Source: Desulfobulbaceae bacterium
Lineage (GTDB): Bacteria > Bacteroidota > Ignavibacteria > Kapaibacteriales > UBA2268
Length of the DNA stretch: 64,000 nt
Assembly: GCA_018335795.1 (NCBI GenBank)
Contig: JAGXRP010000077.1
Location: forward strand, 144,285-208,284
Reading direction: 5' to 3'
Both the position numbers and the translations under genes were made by a program. Within the stretch, counting starts at the first letter, position 1, and each line of letters begins with the position of its first letter. Shown here piece by piece: positions 7,120-16,735 of the stretch. The notes under the pieces were generated by a model. It ran no database searches. It had not been told where the DNA came from and saw only the letters and a list, made by a program, of their open reading frames with translations.

Positions 7120-10100
7120 TTAGTTTTGTTCAATTATTCTGAATCCACCAACGACAACGCTGAATTTCTTCACTGTTTGAGCTCCGTTAGGAGTAGTAAT
7201 AACAGCAACGAAAGTTTGGCTCTGTACGCGTTGTAAATTGCTTGACAGCAAATCCCAAACTTGAACAGCATTTCTTGTTTCGTCACCTTCGTTCTTGTAT
7301 TCGTCGTGTTCGATTGTATTTACTAAATCTCCGGCTACGGTATAAATCTCAATTGTGCAACGTGGAGGTAATTTAGTAAAGTAGATTTTCGAATCGTATG
7401 GTGATTTGACACCTTCGTGCGAAATATAGTATGGATTCGGAACAACACTAACTTGGTCTAATTGACCATCAGTATATTGTTCGTTAACTGGAGCACTTTT
7501 TCCTACTTTAGCAATTACAGTAGCGCCCGGCATTGGTAATCCCAAAGCACCGCCATAAGTTCTTAAGTATATCTTATCACCCGGTTTGAAATCAACCGAA
7601 GTCCAGATATTATAGTTAGCTTGTGATTTACGAGCCCATTCTTCACCTGATTGGTTTGTTCTACCTTTGTTTGCAAAATCTAAAGCAAATTGAACACCAC
7701 TAATATTTACAATATGAGTGAAGTCTAATGTATCAGCTCCATTAACAGAAACAGCAGACTTATAATACCTGCCTAAACCATTATCACTTTGTTGAGGCAA
7801 TCCTGAAAATGATTTAACATTGCCACTTAAAATACCTGATTTAGGTCGGGCAATTTGATTAGGAATTGTCAAACCTGAAGCTTGTTCTCTTTTAAGTGAA
7901 GAATTAGCAATCCATCCATAAGCATGAATATTGTATTTGCCGATAAAATCATTTGTTGATTGTCCGTAATATGCTAAATTAGCAGGATTTGGATAAAGAA
8001 TGTTTTCATTCCAAATATCGTTATATTCATTGCTTCCGGTAAAATTATAACCATATTTAGTTTTGCTTTGTACAGGTTGAATAGCTAAGTGTTTCACTTC
8101 ATCAGGAAAATCAACTATCACAGAATCAGAACCGGCTGCAGGTCTTTTGAAGTCAATAATATTTTTGACTTTCACATCCAAATATTCAATGTTGAAACTA
8201 TTTGAAGCTGCTCCGTTTTGCCAAGCTAATTCTTGATTGATGGCACCACCGGCTAAGAATTCAACTTCATAAATACCTGGTCCATTATTGAAACTTCCAT
8301 ATTCAATACTATGAGTATTGAAATTAATTCCCACCGGCATGGTTCTCTGTACAATCGCTTGTGAAGGTTGTTTGATATATGAACTTAAGTTATCATCAGT
8401 TTTAAAATTGACTGGTGTATTTGCATTTACCCCTGGCCCATAAGCAGTTGACAATGTCAAAGAATCCGGGCGGAAGCGACCAGCATATTGACTGATTGTA
8501 AAGTCAAAACTGAATCCCATTATGCCGTAAGCATTTGAAGCCCAGTTATTAGTGTAGCAATAATTGGGATAGGTGAAATCACCTGAAGAAAATCTTCCGG
8601 TTCTTGTTTTGATTCCTTTTGCAGTTCTCAATCCAAAGTCCATATATGTGCCAGTTGATGGTTCATAAACTGCAGTATCGGACAATACATAAGATGCTGA
8701 ATTTTCAGTAAAAAATTCATAAAAGCTCAAATTACATGGTTGTGATTCGTAACTTGCAAAACCTCTATACAAGGTATCGCCTGTATTTTTGCTCCAAAGA
8801 GTTATTAAATTACGATATAAGCCAAATTCAGTTCTGGCTGTTGGAGCTTTAGAATCAAATGCAATACTTGTTAAAAACCAATATGGTTCAAATTTAAGTA
8901 TAAGTTCATCACCTTCAAATCTTTGTATCAATCTATCATTATCCACAGCAAAGAATCTGAAATTATATAAGCCACCTATCAAATTCGAATCAACATGTAT
9001 GACTTGAATAGAAGGCATGTCGCCAGAAGGAGCGGCAGAAGGAAATGTTTTAACCATATTAGTCAAACCGAGTGCTGAAGTATTCAATTTAGAAGGAGTT
9101 GGTTGTTGATAATCACCTTCATCATAGGCTAATACTTTATAGTAATAGTCTATATTGTTTATCAACTTTTCAGTTTTAGTCGGGTCAGCATCCGGATTGA
9201 TATATCCATCACGATTATCATCGCCGACATCAAAGAAAGTTCGATTATTGGTGATTCTTGCCATATAAGGACTAATTACATCACTTCTAACTTCTAAACT
9301 TTGTTCAAATTCAGGAAAATCAATTTTGACTAAACCTAATTTTATATAATCATAAAGAATATCTAAAGCTTGATTCACATGGTTCGAATCGTTCATTATT
9401 GTGCCAGCCGAACGAGGTACCCAAATATCAATTATTCTTTGTGGCGACCCGTTAATTTCAGCTAATCTCTCAGTTTCTTTTAACCATATAGCATCAGTAG
9501 TCAATCTTTCGATAACTGAATCCTTAAGTTTTTCATCCCAAACTCTTCTCCATTGTCCGGCAACTCCGTCTGGAAATAAATTAAATACACTATCAATTTC
9601 TTGACGTGTTTTACTGAATGTTTTGCGGGTAAAAAATAACGGATTAAATTTAACTAAAGCTCTATCAAAATAAGCAATTCCTACAAAAATTGAGTCAAAT
9701 AATTCAGTTCTGACATTCGGGTCATAAGTTAAAAGTCTTGGACCTTGCGGTGATACTCTAAAAACTTGACCTGTTTCATCAAAACCAATATTCGGGTCAC
9801 GAGCAATTACTTTAGCCCAATGTTTGCCCCAAGGGTCTCTGAAAGAAGATGTATCTAAACCACTTAGAACGGGAGCAATACTTCCTTGGTTGTTACGAGA
9901 TGCTGCAGAATCAGATAAAGTCAAAAATCCATTTCCAATTCTCATAACTCTGATTGCCATCGAATCTACAATAGCACCACTTGCATCGGTATATGGACCA
10001 ACAATGCGTATATCATCAATCAATGGCATAGACATATCTGATTCGTCTATTCCGCCTCTAAATTGAGATTTGTAGAATGGAGTACGTAACCTAAATTCAG

Positions 10101-11895
10101 CTATTTGTTTCCAGCCGAATGGACCTAAACCACTTGGGTAGTTACCCGCAGGTGGTACAGGAACTGTAAAAAATGAATCAAGGTTAGTTCTACGGGCACG
10201 ATAAATTTTATAACCCATAAAATCTAATCCTTTTTCATAAATATCATAAGACATTTCAGATGTATTATCCCACTGAATTCTTACTGCATGGTTTAGTCCT
10301 TGCCAATTTGTAACAATTGCGCGGTCAGGCGGAGTAGGAGCGCGGAAGTTATTATCATAAACTTCTTGGGCAAAAATATTTTTTCGTTCTAAGTCTTGCA
10401 TATCTTCACAAGTACCATCGGCATCAACACCTTTGGTAGAATTTGCTAAAATCATACCGACTACCGTCCTTACTGTATCACCGGGACGCATATGGAAAGG
10501 TCCGGATGCCATTAAGAATCGCTTATCGCCGGGAGCATCATCACCATCTTGTTGACCGGTTGATATGAAATTATATCTTTCATCATCTTCTAATCTATCA
10601 TCATCAATGGGCCAGTTACGAAATGTTACGAGACCAAGTTGTTCTTCATTGCTGAACACAATTTTGTCTTTTCTTACAAATTGAGGTGCGTCAGGACCAT
10701 GTAAATCAGGATTATACTCATTTGGTCCAATAGGGGTGATAATTGTATCTATTCTAATAATATTTCCTGCATCATCACGGATTTCATTAAATGTTGTATC
10801 ATTTATTACAACTACGGCAGGAGATTCCAAGAAGTCAAAACCGAGATAGCCAAAACCTTGACCGGCTTCACCCCTGTCAGCATTTGACCATTGAACTGCC
10901 ATATTTAAAGATTCGTTACAATCATAATATTTAGCTCTGTCATTACCGGCACCAAAACTAGTAGCAGGGGCTCGAGCAATATCAACATCTTGAATTGGAG
11001 CCAACCAACAATTCCACAAAGTATCAGGAGAATAGTTTGTCATTTCATACTTTATAAAGATAAAATCTTTATAATCTCCAAATCCCCATGAATAAATCAT
11101 TTGGTCAATTTGAAGACGAAGCGGATAACCTCTTTCACGTCTTGAGGCAACACCACCTTCATATCTGCTTAAATCAGTATCCTTATATGTTGCGAATATA
11201 TCTTCACCTGAAATAAAGGCGGGTCCTCTTGGATGAGTTGCCGTATTTCTAAGTTCAGTTTGTGGTATAAAATATCCGAAATATCTGTTTGTTTTAAGGG
11301 TGTCTTCTACATTTTTGGAAGCATCCCATATGGGCCAATAATACTGATGATCCGGATTAACGGGTTCGCCAGAACTTGGTATAAAATCGGTAGAAAAGTA
11401 AGTTCTGTATTTCAAAACATCCGTTGGGTCAACAGCATCAATATTTGGGAATTCAGTGCTATTAGGACCACCATAATTTATACGTCCGGGGACATACCAG
11501 CCTCTACCTGAATTTGGATTATATGTAATTGATACATATCTGGTTCTTAATGTATCAGTTGGATTTCTGAATTTTTCAACACCAATCCAAAGCCCACCGG
11601 CAAAGATATATTGATTTAGAGAGCCACGAGGCCAATACCCACCCCCAATACCTCTTGCGACATCGAATCCAAATATACCATAATTGGTTGTATAAAATTG
11701 GATGTTACTTATTGAGTTTTGTTGCAAATCATATACATTATTAAATGTTCTTGCTTGCAATTGCTCTTGTTCGTTTTCCTTACCATCAGTATTTTTACCT
11801 GTATGAATCGTTGCGGCATTTATTTCAAATGAACCGATAACGAATACAATGGCAAGCAAGGTTAAGAAAAACCTCATAGATTTTCTGTTAAACAT
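7120..11895 (-). CDS. Giant exported protein with type IX/FlgD-like C-terminal domain
   Basis: A secreted protein of 1591 residues. The frame is open to 11928, but the ATG at 11895 has AGAGG five bases upstream and yields a signal peptide ending near EINAA. The bulk is beta-rich. A fibronectin III-like stretch (ending in GYKIYRARR) lies around residues 520-570, and a calcium-loop-like segment DDNRDGYINPDAD lies at about residue 888. The last 110 residues begin with VVPNPYY and contain IEIYTVAGDLVNTI and VQVWDLLSSNLQRVQSQTFVAVI, the FlgD/sorting-domain style seen in type IX cargo of this lineage. It is the middle gene between a TonB receptor and a PorV-like protein. No enzyme domain is recognised; surface attachment or polymer binding is inferred. 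Confidence 0.72.
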   Translation of the reverse strand: MFNRKSMRFFLTLLAIVFVIGSFEINAATIHTGKNTDGKENEQEQLQARTFNNVYDLQQNSISNIQFYTTNYGIFGFDVARGIGGGYWPRGSLNQYIFAGGLWIGVEKFRNPTDTLRTRYVSITYNPNSGRGWYVPGRINYGGPNSTEFPNIDAVDPTDVLKYRTYFSTDFIPSSGEPVNPDHQYYWPIWDASKNVEDTLKTNRYFGYFIPQTELRNTATHPRGPAFISGEDIFATYKDTDLSRYEGGVASRRERGYPLRLQIDQMIYSWGFGDYKDFIFIKYEMTNYSPDTLWNCWLAPIQDVDIARAPATSFGAGNDRAKYYDCNESLNMAVQWSNADRGEAGQGFGYLGFDFLESPAVVVINDTTFNEIRDDAGNIIRIDTIITPIGPNEYNPDLHGPDAPQFVRKDKIVFSNEEQLGLVTFRNWPIDDDRLEDDERYNFISTGQQDGDDAPGDKRFLMASGPFHMRPGDTVRTVVGMILANSTKGVDADGTCEDMQDLERKNIFAQEVYDNNFRAPTPPDRAIVTNWQGLNHAVRIQWDNTSEMSYDIYEKGLDFMGYKIYRARRTNLDSFFTVPVPPAGNYPSGLGPFGWKQIAEFRLRTPFYKSQFRGGIDESDMSMPLIDDIRIVGPYTDASGAIVDSMAIRVMRIGNGFLTLSDSAASRNNQGSIAPVLSGLDTSSFRDPWGKHWAKVIARDPNIGFDETGQVFRVSPQGPRLLTYDPNVRTELFDSIFVGIAYFDRALVKFNPLFFTRKTFSKTRQEIDSVFNLFPDGVAGQWRRVWDEKLKDSVIERLTTDAIWLKETERLAEINGSPQRIIDIWVPRSAGTIMNDSNHVNQALDILYDYIKLGLVKIDFPEFEQSLEVRSDVISPYMARITNNRTFFDVGDDNRDGYINPDADPTKTEKLINNIDYYYKVLAYDEGDYQQPTPSKLNTSALGLTNMVKTFPSAAPSGDMPSIQVIHVDSNLIGGLYNFRFFAVDNDRLIQRFEGDELILKFEPYWFLTSIAFDSKAPTARTEFGLYRNLITLWSKNTGDTLYRGFASYESQPCNLSFYEFFTENSASYVLSDTAVYEPSTGTYMDFGLRTAKGIKTRTGRFSSGDFTYPNYCYTNNWASNAYGIMGFSFDFTISQYAGRFRPDSLTLSTAYGPGVNANTPVNFKTDDNLSSYIKQPSQAIVQRTMPVGINFNTHSIEYGSFNNGPGIYEVEFLAGGAINQELAWQNGAASNSFNIEYLDVKVKNIIDFKRPAAGSDSVIVDFPDEVKHLAIQPVQSKTKYGYNFTGSNEYNDIWNENILYPNPANLAYYGQSTNDFIGKYNIHAYGWIANSSLKREQASGLTIPNQIARPKSGILSGNVKSFSGLPQQSDNGLGRYYKSAVSVNGADTLDFTHIVNISGVQFALDFANKGRTNQSGEEWARKSQANYNIWTSVDFKPGDKIYLRTYGGALGLPMPGATVIAKVGKSAPVNEQYTDGQLDQVSVVPNPYYISHEGVKSPYDSKIYFTKLPPRCTIEIYTVAGDLVNTIEHDEYKNEGDETRNAVQVWDLLSSNLQRVQSQTFVAVITTPNGAQTVKKFSVVVGGFRIIEQN

Positions 11896-11945
11896 TATTA
11901 CCTCTAATTTTTCATTAATAATTTTCATTTTATCTGTCCCCTATC

Positions 11946-14900
11946 TTAAAATCTAAACATCATACCGATGTTTATAGTTCTGGGTGCTTGGAAATTGCCA
12001 CGGAAAGCAATAGTTGTTGCTACATATCTAAAATAACTTTCGTAAGTTTCTGCTTGGGTTACAATTCCGTTGCCGTCAAAATCCGCCACTGAATTATATC
12101 TTCTGTTACCATAAAAGTCATATTGAACCGAAGCATAAGTTGCAGGGTTTGCTATATCAGGGTCTTTATAATAAGCAGTGTTAGCAAAGTCACCAACTTG
12201 GCGGTCGAAAGTTCTGCCATCATCAATCGGGTCACCTGTAGCAGCGTAAACACCAAGTGCTTGAGATAAATTAAGTATATTATTGATATTTGCAAATATT
12301 TCAATTTCTGAATTTCCTGCCCCATCACCAAATATATCACTCATACGGAATGATTTCGCAATTCTGGCATCAAGTAACCATCTTGAAGGCTGTCTTTCAG
12401 AGTTACGTTCCGCAATTGCAGTTCCTGAACGGTCTGTACGAGTATAAGGTGTTCCTGTTCTATAAATACCGGTAAATATCAAATTTGTATTTTCGAGTAA
12501 CTTAATACCACCAATAGATGGTCCTTCGTTATCTCGCCAGTAAACTCTGAAGTTTGATTTTGCATAATGTCTAATATCTTGTCCCATAGGATATTCAGAA
12601 AGTGGGAATGCCGGTTTGTCTGTATATGGGTCAATGATAACATTGTAGTTTGAAGATGCAGTTTGTGCAGTACCTGTTACCCAAGCCAATGTATAGTTTA
12701 AATCAAATGAAAAATTATCTTTTGCCATTTTTTCGAGTGTAAATTCAATCCCTCTAGAACTTCCATAGTCAGATACCGTATATTGGTAGTATGGTTCGGG
12801 TACAGCATTGACTCGCATTAGACCTAATTGGTTGTAAATATCTTTGTAGTAAGCAACTGATGTAAACGCAAATACTTCTGTTAGTTGTTGGCTGTATGCA
12901 ATTTCGTATTGATTAGTTCTCTGAGCATCCATATTTGGATTCCCAATAATTGAATTACCGCGTAAGATGTCCGCCGCAAAATTGTCATACATATATTGAA
13001 GCTGAGGCATTTGGAAGAACATACCATAAGAAAGTCTCAAGAATGACATATCAGTAATAGGATATGAAATATTAATTCTCGGACTCACTTGTATTTTTGC
13101 GGAAGTCACAGCAAATCCTGTATCAGAGCTTATAGGTATCCATGAATTAGAAGGTAGTCTATAATCAGAATTCGGATTGAAATAATCAAGTCTTAAACCT
13201 GCACTCATTCTGATACCTTTGAAAGATATTTGGTCATTAAAGTAAATGCCAAATTTTGTTGGCTTATAAGGTTTGTTCGTTTTCTCGCGTACAACTTCAT
13301 TATCAGCATATAAATTACCACCCCATCTACCATCTGTATAAACATCAAAGAATGGATTTCCATCATACGGATTTCCATTAGAATGTCTGTGTAATTCAAA
13401 TAATGTCAAAAGGAATCCTGTCTTAAAAGTATGGTCGAATTCGCCTGTTTTGAATATTTGAGTATAGCTACCATCGAAGGTCCACCAATTGCCATCTCTG
13501 AAACTAAAAGAACCGCCACCAGATGTGGGGAATAGTCCTACTAAACCATAAGGGTTGTAAGTTCCTGAAGCATTTGAATTTCCTTCAAAGTAGCCTGATA
13601 TGGGGTTTCTTTGAGGAATATCTGCACGTGTAAAACCATCCTTGGTATAACCAATATTCGAAAGGAATGTATAGTGGTCAATAATTTTATCTTGACCGAG
13701 TACTAAATTGTTGTTTTCAACTTTATAATCGTCAGTTGGCTCCCATACTTCAAATCCTGAGAAGAAACCCGGATCCTCCCAACCAACTCTTCTTGAACTT
13801 ACGTCATTATTTGATGCATTACCTATTCTAAGCTCATAAAAGCTCTTAGATGTCAATGTATGATTAATCAATATATTGAAGCCATTTACAAATTGGTCAA
13901 GTACATTTTGACGTACTATTCTTTCCGGAATACCATTCGTTACAGGGGAGCCATCTTCGTTAGTTTTGAGTATGAAGCTGCCATCAGCTGTTTTATCGTA
14001 AACATGACCTTCTTGATTGGCATACATCCATCCCCAACCTGAGAATTCAAAGCTTGAAATGCCATAATTACCACTAACTTGAATTGTCATATCATTGGGC
14101 AGTGTAAATCTTACGTTACCGCGAATATCACGAACCCATGATTGATTATCGGGACGTTGCCCAATATTTGTTCCCCAAGGGTCAAATATTTTATATGTAT
14201 TATCGCGGTGGTTTTCATGAAAGTAATTACCTGTCAAATAAAATGTAGCGTTTTTGAAGAATTCCATGTCATTCAAAACCGGAATAGGACCACCTGTACC
14301 AAACTCAAAAGTATTTTGTTGGCTACCTTGAAATTGAGCACCCTCACCGGCTTCGACTGCCTTAAGACGAGTACCTTCGCGAATGACTTGTAAGCCGGTA
14401 GGTTGACTTCCATATAGTGCAGGAACATCAGTCAACCAACGAATAAAACCATCGTAACGGTCATCTCTTCCTCGACGAACGATTGTATTAACAACACCTG
14501 AAGATACATCACCATATTCAGCTGTAAAACCGCCGGTAATAACTTGAACTTCTTCGGTTGCATAGTTTGATACCATAGGATAATAACCTGAACCCGATAC
14601 GCCAAATCCACCTGTGAATTGGTTGCCTACGTCTATACCGTCAACTTTGATTTGAGTTTCTTCAGTACGACCACCACGGATCATAAATCCGCCACCACTT
14701 TGGAGTACACCTGATGTCATAGCGACAACACCAGACAGACCTTCACGTGCGATATTTTGAATTTCGGCTCCTGACATAATTTTCTTGGTGCCGCCTTCGT
14801 CATCAACATTCACCATAGATTGAGCAGTAACTGTGACTGTCTCTGTAGTTACTCCGCCTTTTTCATCTTTCATTACAACTTCAACTGTTGATGTTTTGTC

Positions 14901-15176
14901 TGCGGAAATTCTAACAATTTGCCTTACAGTCTGTTTACCGACAAAGGTAAATCTTAATGTATATTCGGCTGCCTCAATATTTACGATGGTAAAGCTACCG
15001 TCGTTTTCTCTAACTACTGTGCCTTTGGCTGTTCCTTCCAAAAATACTGTAGCACCTCTCAATCCCTTACCTTCTTCATCTACTACTTTACCCCGTAAAA
15101 CACCGTATATACTGGCATAAGACATTGCAGGCAAAATAATCAATCCTAAGAAAATAAGTAAAAATAACTTACGCAT
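11946..15176 (-). CDS. TonB-dependent receptor with carboxypeptidase-regulatory domain
   Basis: An outer-membrane active-transport receptor energised by TonB. The order is signal peptide (1-21), a carboxypeptidase D regulatory-like beta-sandwich (about 25-105, GVLRGKVVDEEGKGLRGATV), then the plug with IQNIAREGLSGVVAMTSGV and FMIRGGRTEETQIKVDGI, and a long 22-strand-type barrel ending in MMFRF. The 1076 residues are normal for this class. A perfect EF-hand loop, DFDGNGIVTQAE, lies at residues 1032-1043 just before the last strands, so calcium may bind at an extracellular or turn position. AAGGAG sits eight bases before the ATG. No SusD gene follows; the partner is instead the giant exported protein 17 bases downstream in frame distance. 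The substrate is unknown. Confidence 0.92.
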   Translation of the reverse strand: MRKLFLLIFLGLIILPAMSYASIYGVLRGKVVDEEGKGLRGATVFLEGTAKGTVVRENDGSFTIVNIEAAEYTLRFTFVGKQTVRQIVRISADKTSTVEVVMKDEKGGVTTETVTVTAQSMVNVDDEGGTKKIMSGAEIQNIAREGLSGVVAMTSGVLQSGGGFMIRGGRTEETQIKVDGIDVGNQFTGGFGVSGSGYYPMVSNYATEEVQVITGGFTAEYGDVSSGVVNTIVRRGRDDRYDGFIRWLTDVPALYGSQPTGLQVIREGTRLKAVEAGEGAQFQGSQQNTFEFGTGGPIPVLNDMEFFKNATFYLTGNYFHENHRDNTYKIFDPWGTNIGQRPDNQSWVRDIRGNVRFTLPNDMTIQVSGNYGISSFEFSGWGWMYANQEGHVYDKTADGSFILKTNEDGSPVTNGIPERIVRQNVLDQFVNGFNILINHTLTSKSFYELRIGNASNNDVSSRRVGWEDPGFFSGFEVWEPTDDYKVENNNLVLGQDKIIDHYTFLSNIGYTKDGFTRADIPQRNPISGYFEGNSNASGTYNPYGLVGLFPTSGGGSFSFRDGNWWTFDGSYTQIFKTGEFDHTFKTGFLLTLFELHRHSNGNPYDGNPFFDVYTDGRWGGNLYADNEVVREKTNKPYKPTKFGIYFNDQISFKGIRMSAGLRLDYFNPNSDYRLPSNSWIPISSDTGFAVTSAKIQVSPRINISYPITDMSFLRLSYGMFFQMPQLQYMYDNFAADILRGNSIIGNPNMDAQRTNQYEIAYSQQLTEVFAFTSVAYYKDIYNQLGLMRVNAVPEPYYQYTVSDYGSSRGIEFTLEKMAKDNFSFDLNYTLAWVTGTAQTASSNYNVIIDPYTDKPAFPLSEYPMGQDIRHYAKSNFRVYWRDNEGPSIGGIKLLENTNLIFTGIYRTGTPYTRTDRSGTAIAERNSERQPSRWLLDARIAKSFRMSDIFGDGAGNSEIEIFANINNILNLSQALGVYAATGDPIDDGRTFDRQVGDFANTAYYKDPDIANPATYASVQYDFYGNRRYNSVADFDGNGIVTQAETYESYFRYVATTIAFRGNFQAPRTINIGMMFRF

Positions 15177-15282
15177 AAAGCTACTCCTTTAATAAACTAG
15201 TAGAAATTTTATTTTTACACATGTTTTTTGTAACAAATTTTTCATTTTAACGTATAGTATAGATATAGGCTGATACTTGATA

Positions 15283-15317
15283 CCAATATGATTGGCATGA
15301 TTTTGGATAAAATCGTG
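15283..15317. repeat. Two adjacent small palindromes upstream of the receptor operon
   Basis: CCAAT-ATG-ATTGG at 15283-15295 is followed directly by CATGATTTT-GGAT-AAAATCGTG at 15296-15317 (one G-T or A-C position in the stem). They lie in the 248-base gap between the anti-sigma stop and the receptor start. They could be an operator, or mRNA hairpins at the end of the sigma operon or in the receptor leader. The rest of this gap shows no gene and no clear -7 element. Confidence 0.35.
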
Positions 15318-15424
15318 TAGCAATAGATCTATACAATTCCTAATTAATTATTTAAAAAATACTTAAAATACAACATCCAAATTATTAAAATTTTGTGTAA
15401 TTTCAAAGAATTATCTGATAATGT

Positions 15425-16735
15425 TTAAAACTTAAGTCTGATTCCATAAACAACAGAACTGCTTGAACGCATTGCTCTATTGAATTGCGAATTTGGCAAA
15501 TCATTGATAAACAAGCGTCCTTCAGTTCCAATCGTCAATGAGAGATAGCTAAGTAGGTCATATTGAGCATACACTCTCCCGAATCCCAAAGGACCTTCGT
15601 TCGAGCCACCTAATCCTAATCTCCCGACAATCACAAAATCATCATATTTTATAAAAGAATAATCTATAAACGCTGTTCCCCAAATGAATTGTCTTACTGT
15701 TTCTATTTCAACCGGGACAATAACATGATTTTCACCGGTCCCGGTTGGTACCTGAACAGATGGTCCATTGGGATTTTCGATATTTGCCGGGATGTAGATA
15801 TTTTGTCTTCTGTCGTATGTGAATTCAGTTATTCCAAATTCGATTCCGAATCCAAGTCTATCTGTTGCTGAGTACGAGATGCTTTGAGAAATATTCAGAA
15901 TAGGTGAATTTCCGCTTGTTTTGAAACCGGAATGTGAAAAATCATAAGACATGAAAGTATGTAATTGTACACCGGCTAAGCCCATAAATGGTTCGGCAAA
16001 ATATGTCGTCGGTAAATTTGTGACGACATTATAATTCGAATGAGGCATTTGAACAGTTCCACCATCAGGGAGATTATTCAGCAAATTCTTAGATTTGTCT
16101 GATTGTATGATGCTTTTTTCAGTTAATATGATTTCTTGCATTAAATCCGACGATGTGTTGTCCGGTATCGTTGCAACAGTTGTTTCATTTTCTGTTAAAT
16201 TGTCCTGTTTTATATTATCAACAGCAATTTCGGAAACTTCATATTCATCATTCGATACGATCTGCGAAACGGATTCAGATTTCAATTCTAATGGTTTCGA
16301 GGTCTTGTTAGCAGCTAGTTCAGTAAATAAAATATTATCGGAATCAACCGATACAGCATTGCTATTTTGCAAAAAAGCGATTGCACGAGGCGAATTTTGT
16401 TCGCTTATTTTCATAACACCGGAAATCATGAAGGCAACCAATACTACGGCAGCGGCTGAGTATTGATACCATTTGGAAGACATCTTTGTGATTTGAGCAG
16501 ATGCGGGCTGTGTAGCCATAATATTCATTAATATTTTGTCTTCTGTATCACGCAAAAGTTTTTCAGGAACGCGGATAGAAGCGGCGTCCTGTTTTAATTG
16601 ATGGTGAACGTCAATTGCCGAATCAAATTTTGATTTGGAATGAACATTGTCCCGAAGCACATCCCTCAATTGAAGGTCTTCGGTGGGTGATAATTCACTA
16701 TCAATATACTTCGATATTAAAATTTCAAGACTCAT
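15425..16735 (-). CDS. Anti-sigma-like membrane protein with C-terminal beta-barrel domain
   Basis: Overlaps the ECF sigma gene by 11 bases, as anti-sigma factors do. Residues 1-85 are an acidic helical segment (ISKYIDSELSPTEDLQLRDVL) like the sigma-binding end of zinc-finger-type anti-sigma factors, but without the Cys/His ligands. Residues 92-107 form one transmembrane helix. Residues 112-250 are a polar, Ser/Asn/Glu-rich linker. From about 250 to 436 amphipathic strands alternate with turns (GFGIEFGITEF, FVIVGRLGLGG, YLSLTIGTEGRLF) and the chain ends in GIRLKF, the terminal-Phe style of outer-membrane barrels. The same layout is found at 58625-59863. If correct, one chain spans both membranes. 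A periplasmic beta domain is the alternative. Confidence 0.72.
   Translation of the reverse strand: MSLEILISKYIDSELSPTEDLQLRDVLRDNVHSKSKFDSAIDVHHQLKQDAASIRVPEKLLRDTEDKILMNIMATQPASAQITKMSSKWYQYSAAAVVLVAFMISGVMKISEQNSPRAIAFLQNSNAVSVDSDNILFTELAANKTSKPLELKSESVSQIVSNDEYEVSEIAVDNIKQDNLTENETTVATIPDNTSSDLMQEIILTEKSIIQSDKSKNLLNNLPDGGTVQMPHSNYNVVTNLPTTYFAEPFMGLAGVQLHTFMSYDFSHSGFKTSGNSPILNISQSISYSATDRLGFGIEFGITEFTYDRRQNIYIPANIENPNGPSVQVPTGTGENHVIVPVEIETVRQFIWGTAFIDYSFIKYDDFVIVGRLGLGGSNEGPLGFGRVYAQYDLLSYLSLTIGTEGRLFINDLPNSQFNRAMRSSSSVVYGIRLKF

Noticed and set aside
16095..16466. Plus-strand frame of 123 codons opposite the anti-sigma-like gene
   Set aside because: It is antisense to the polar linker; the Ser-rich composition is what antisense of this linker would give.
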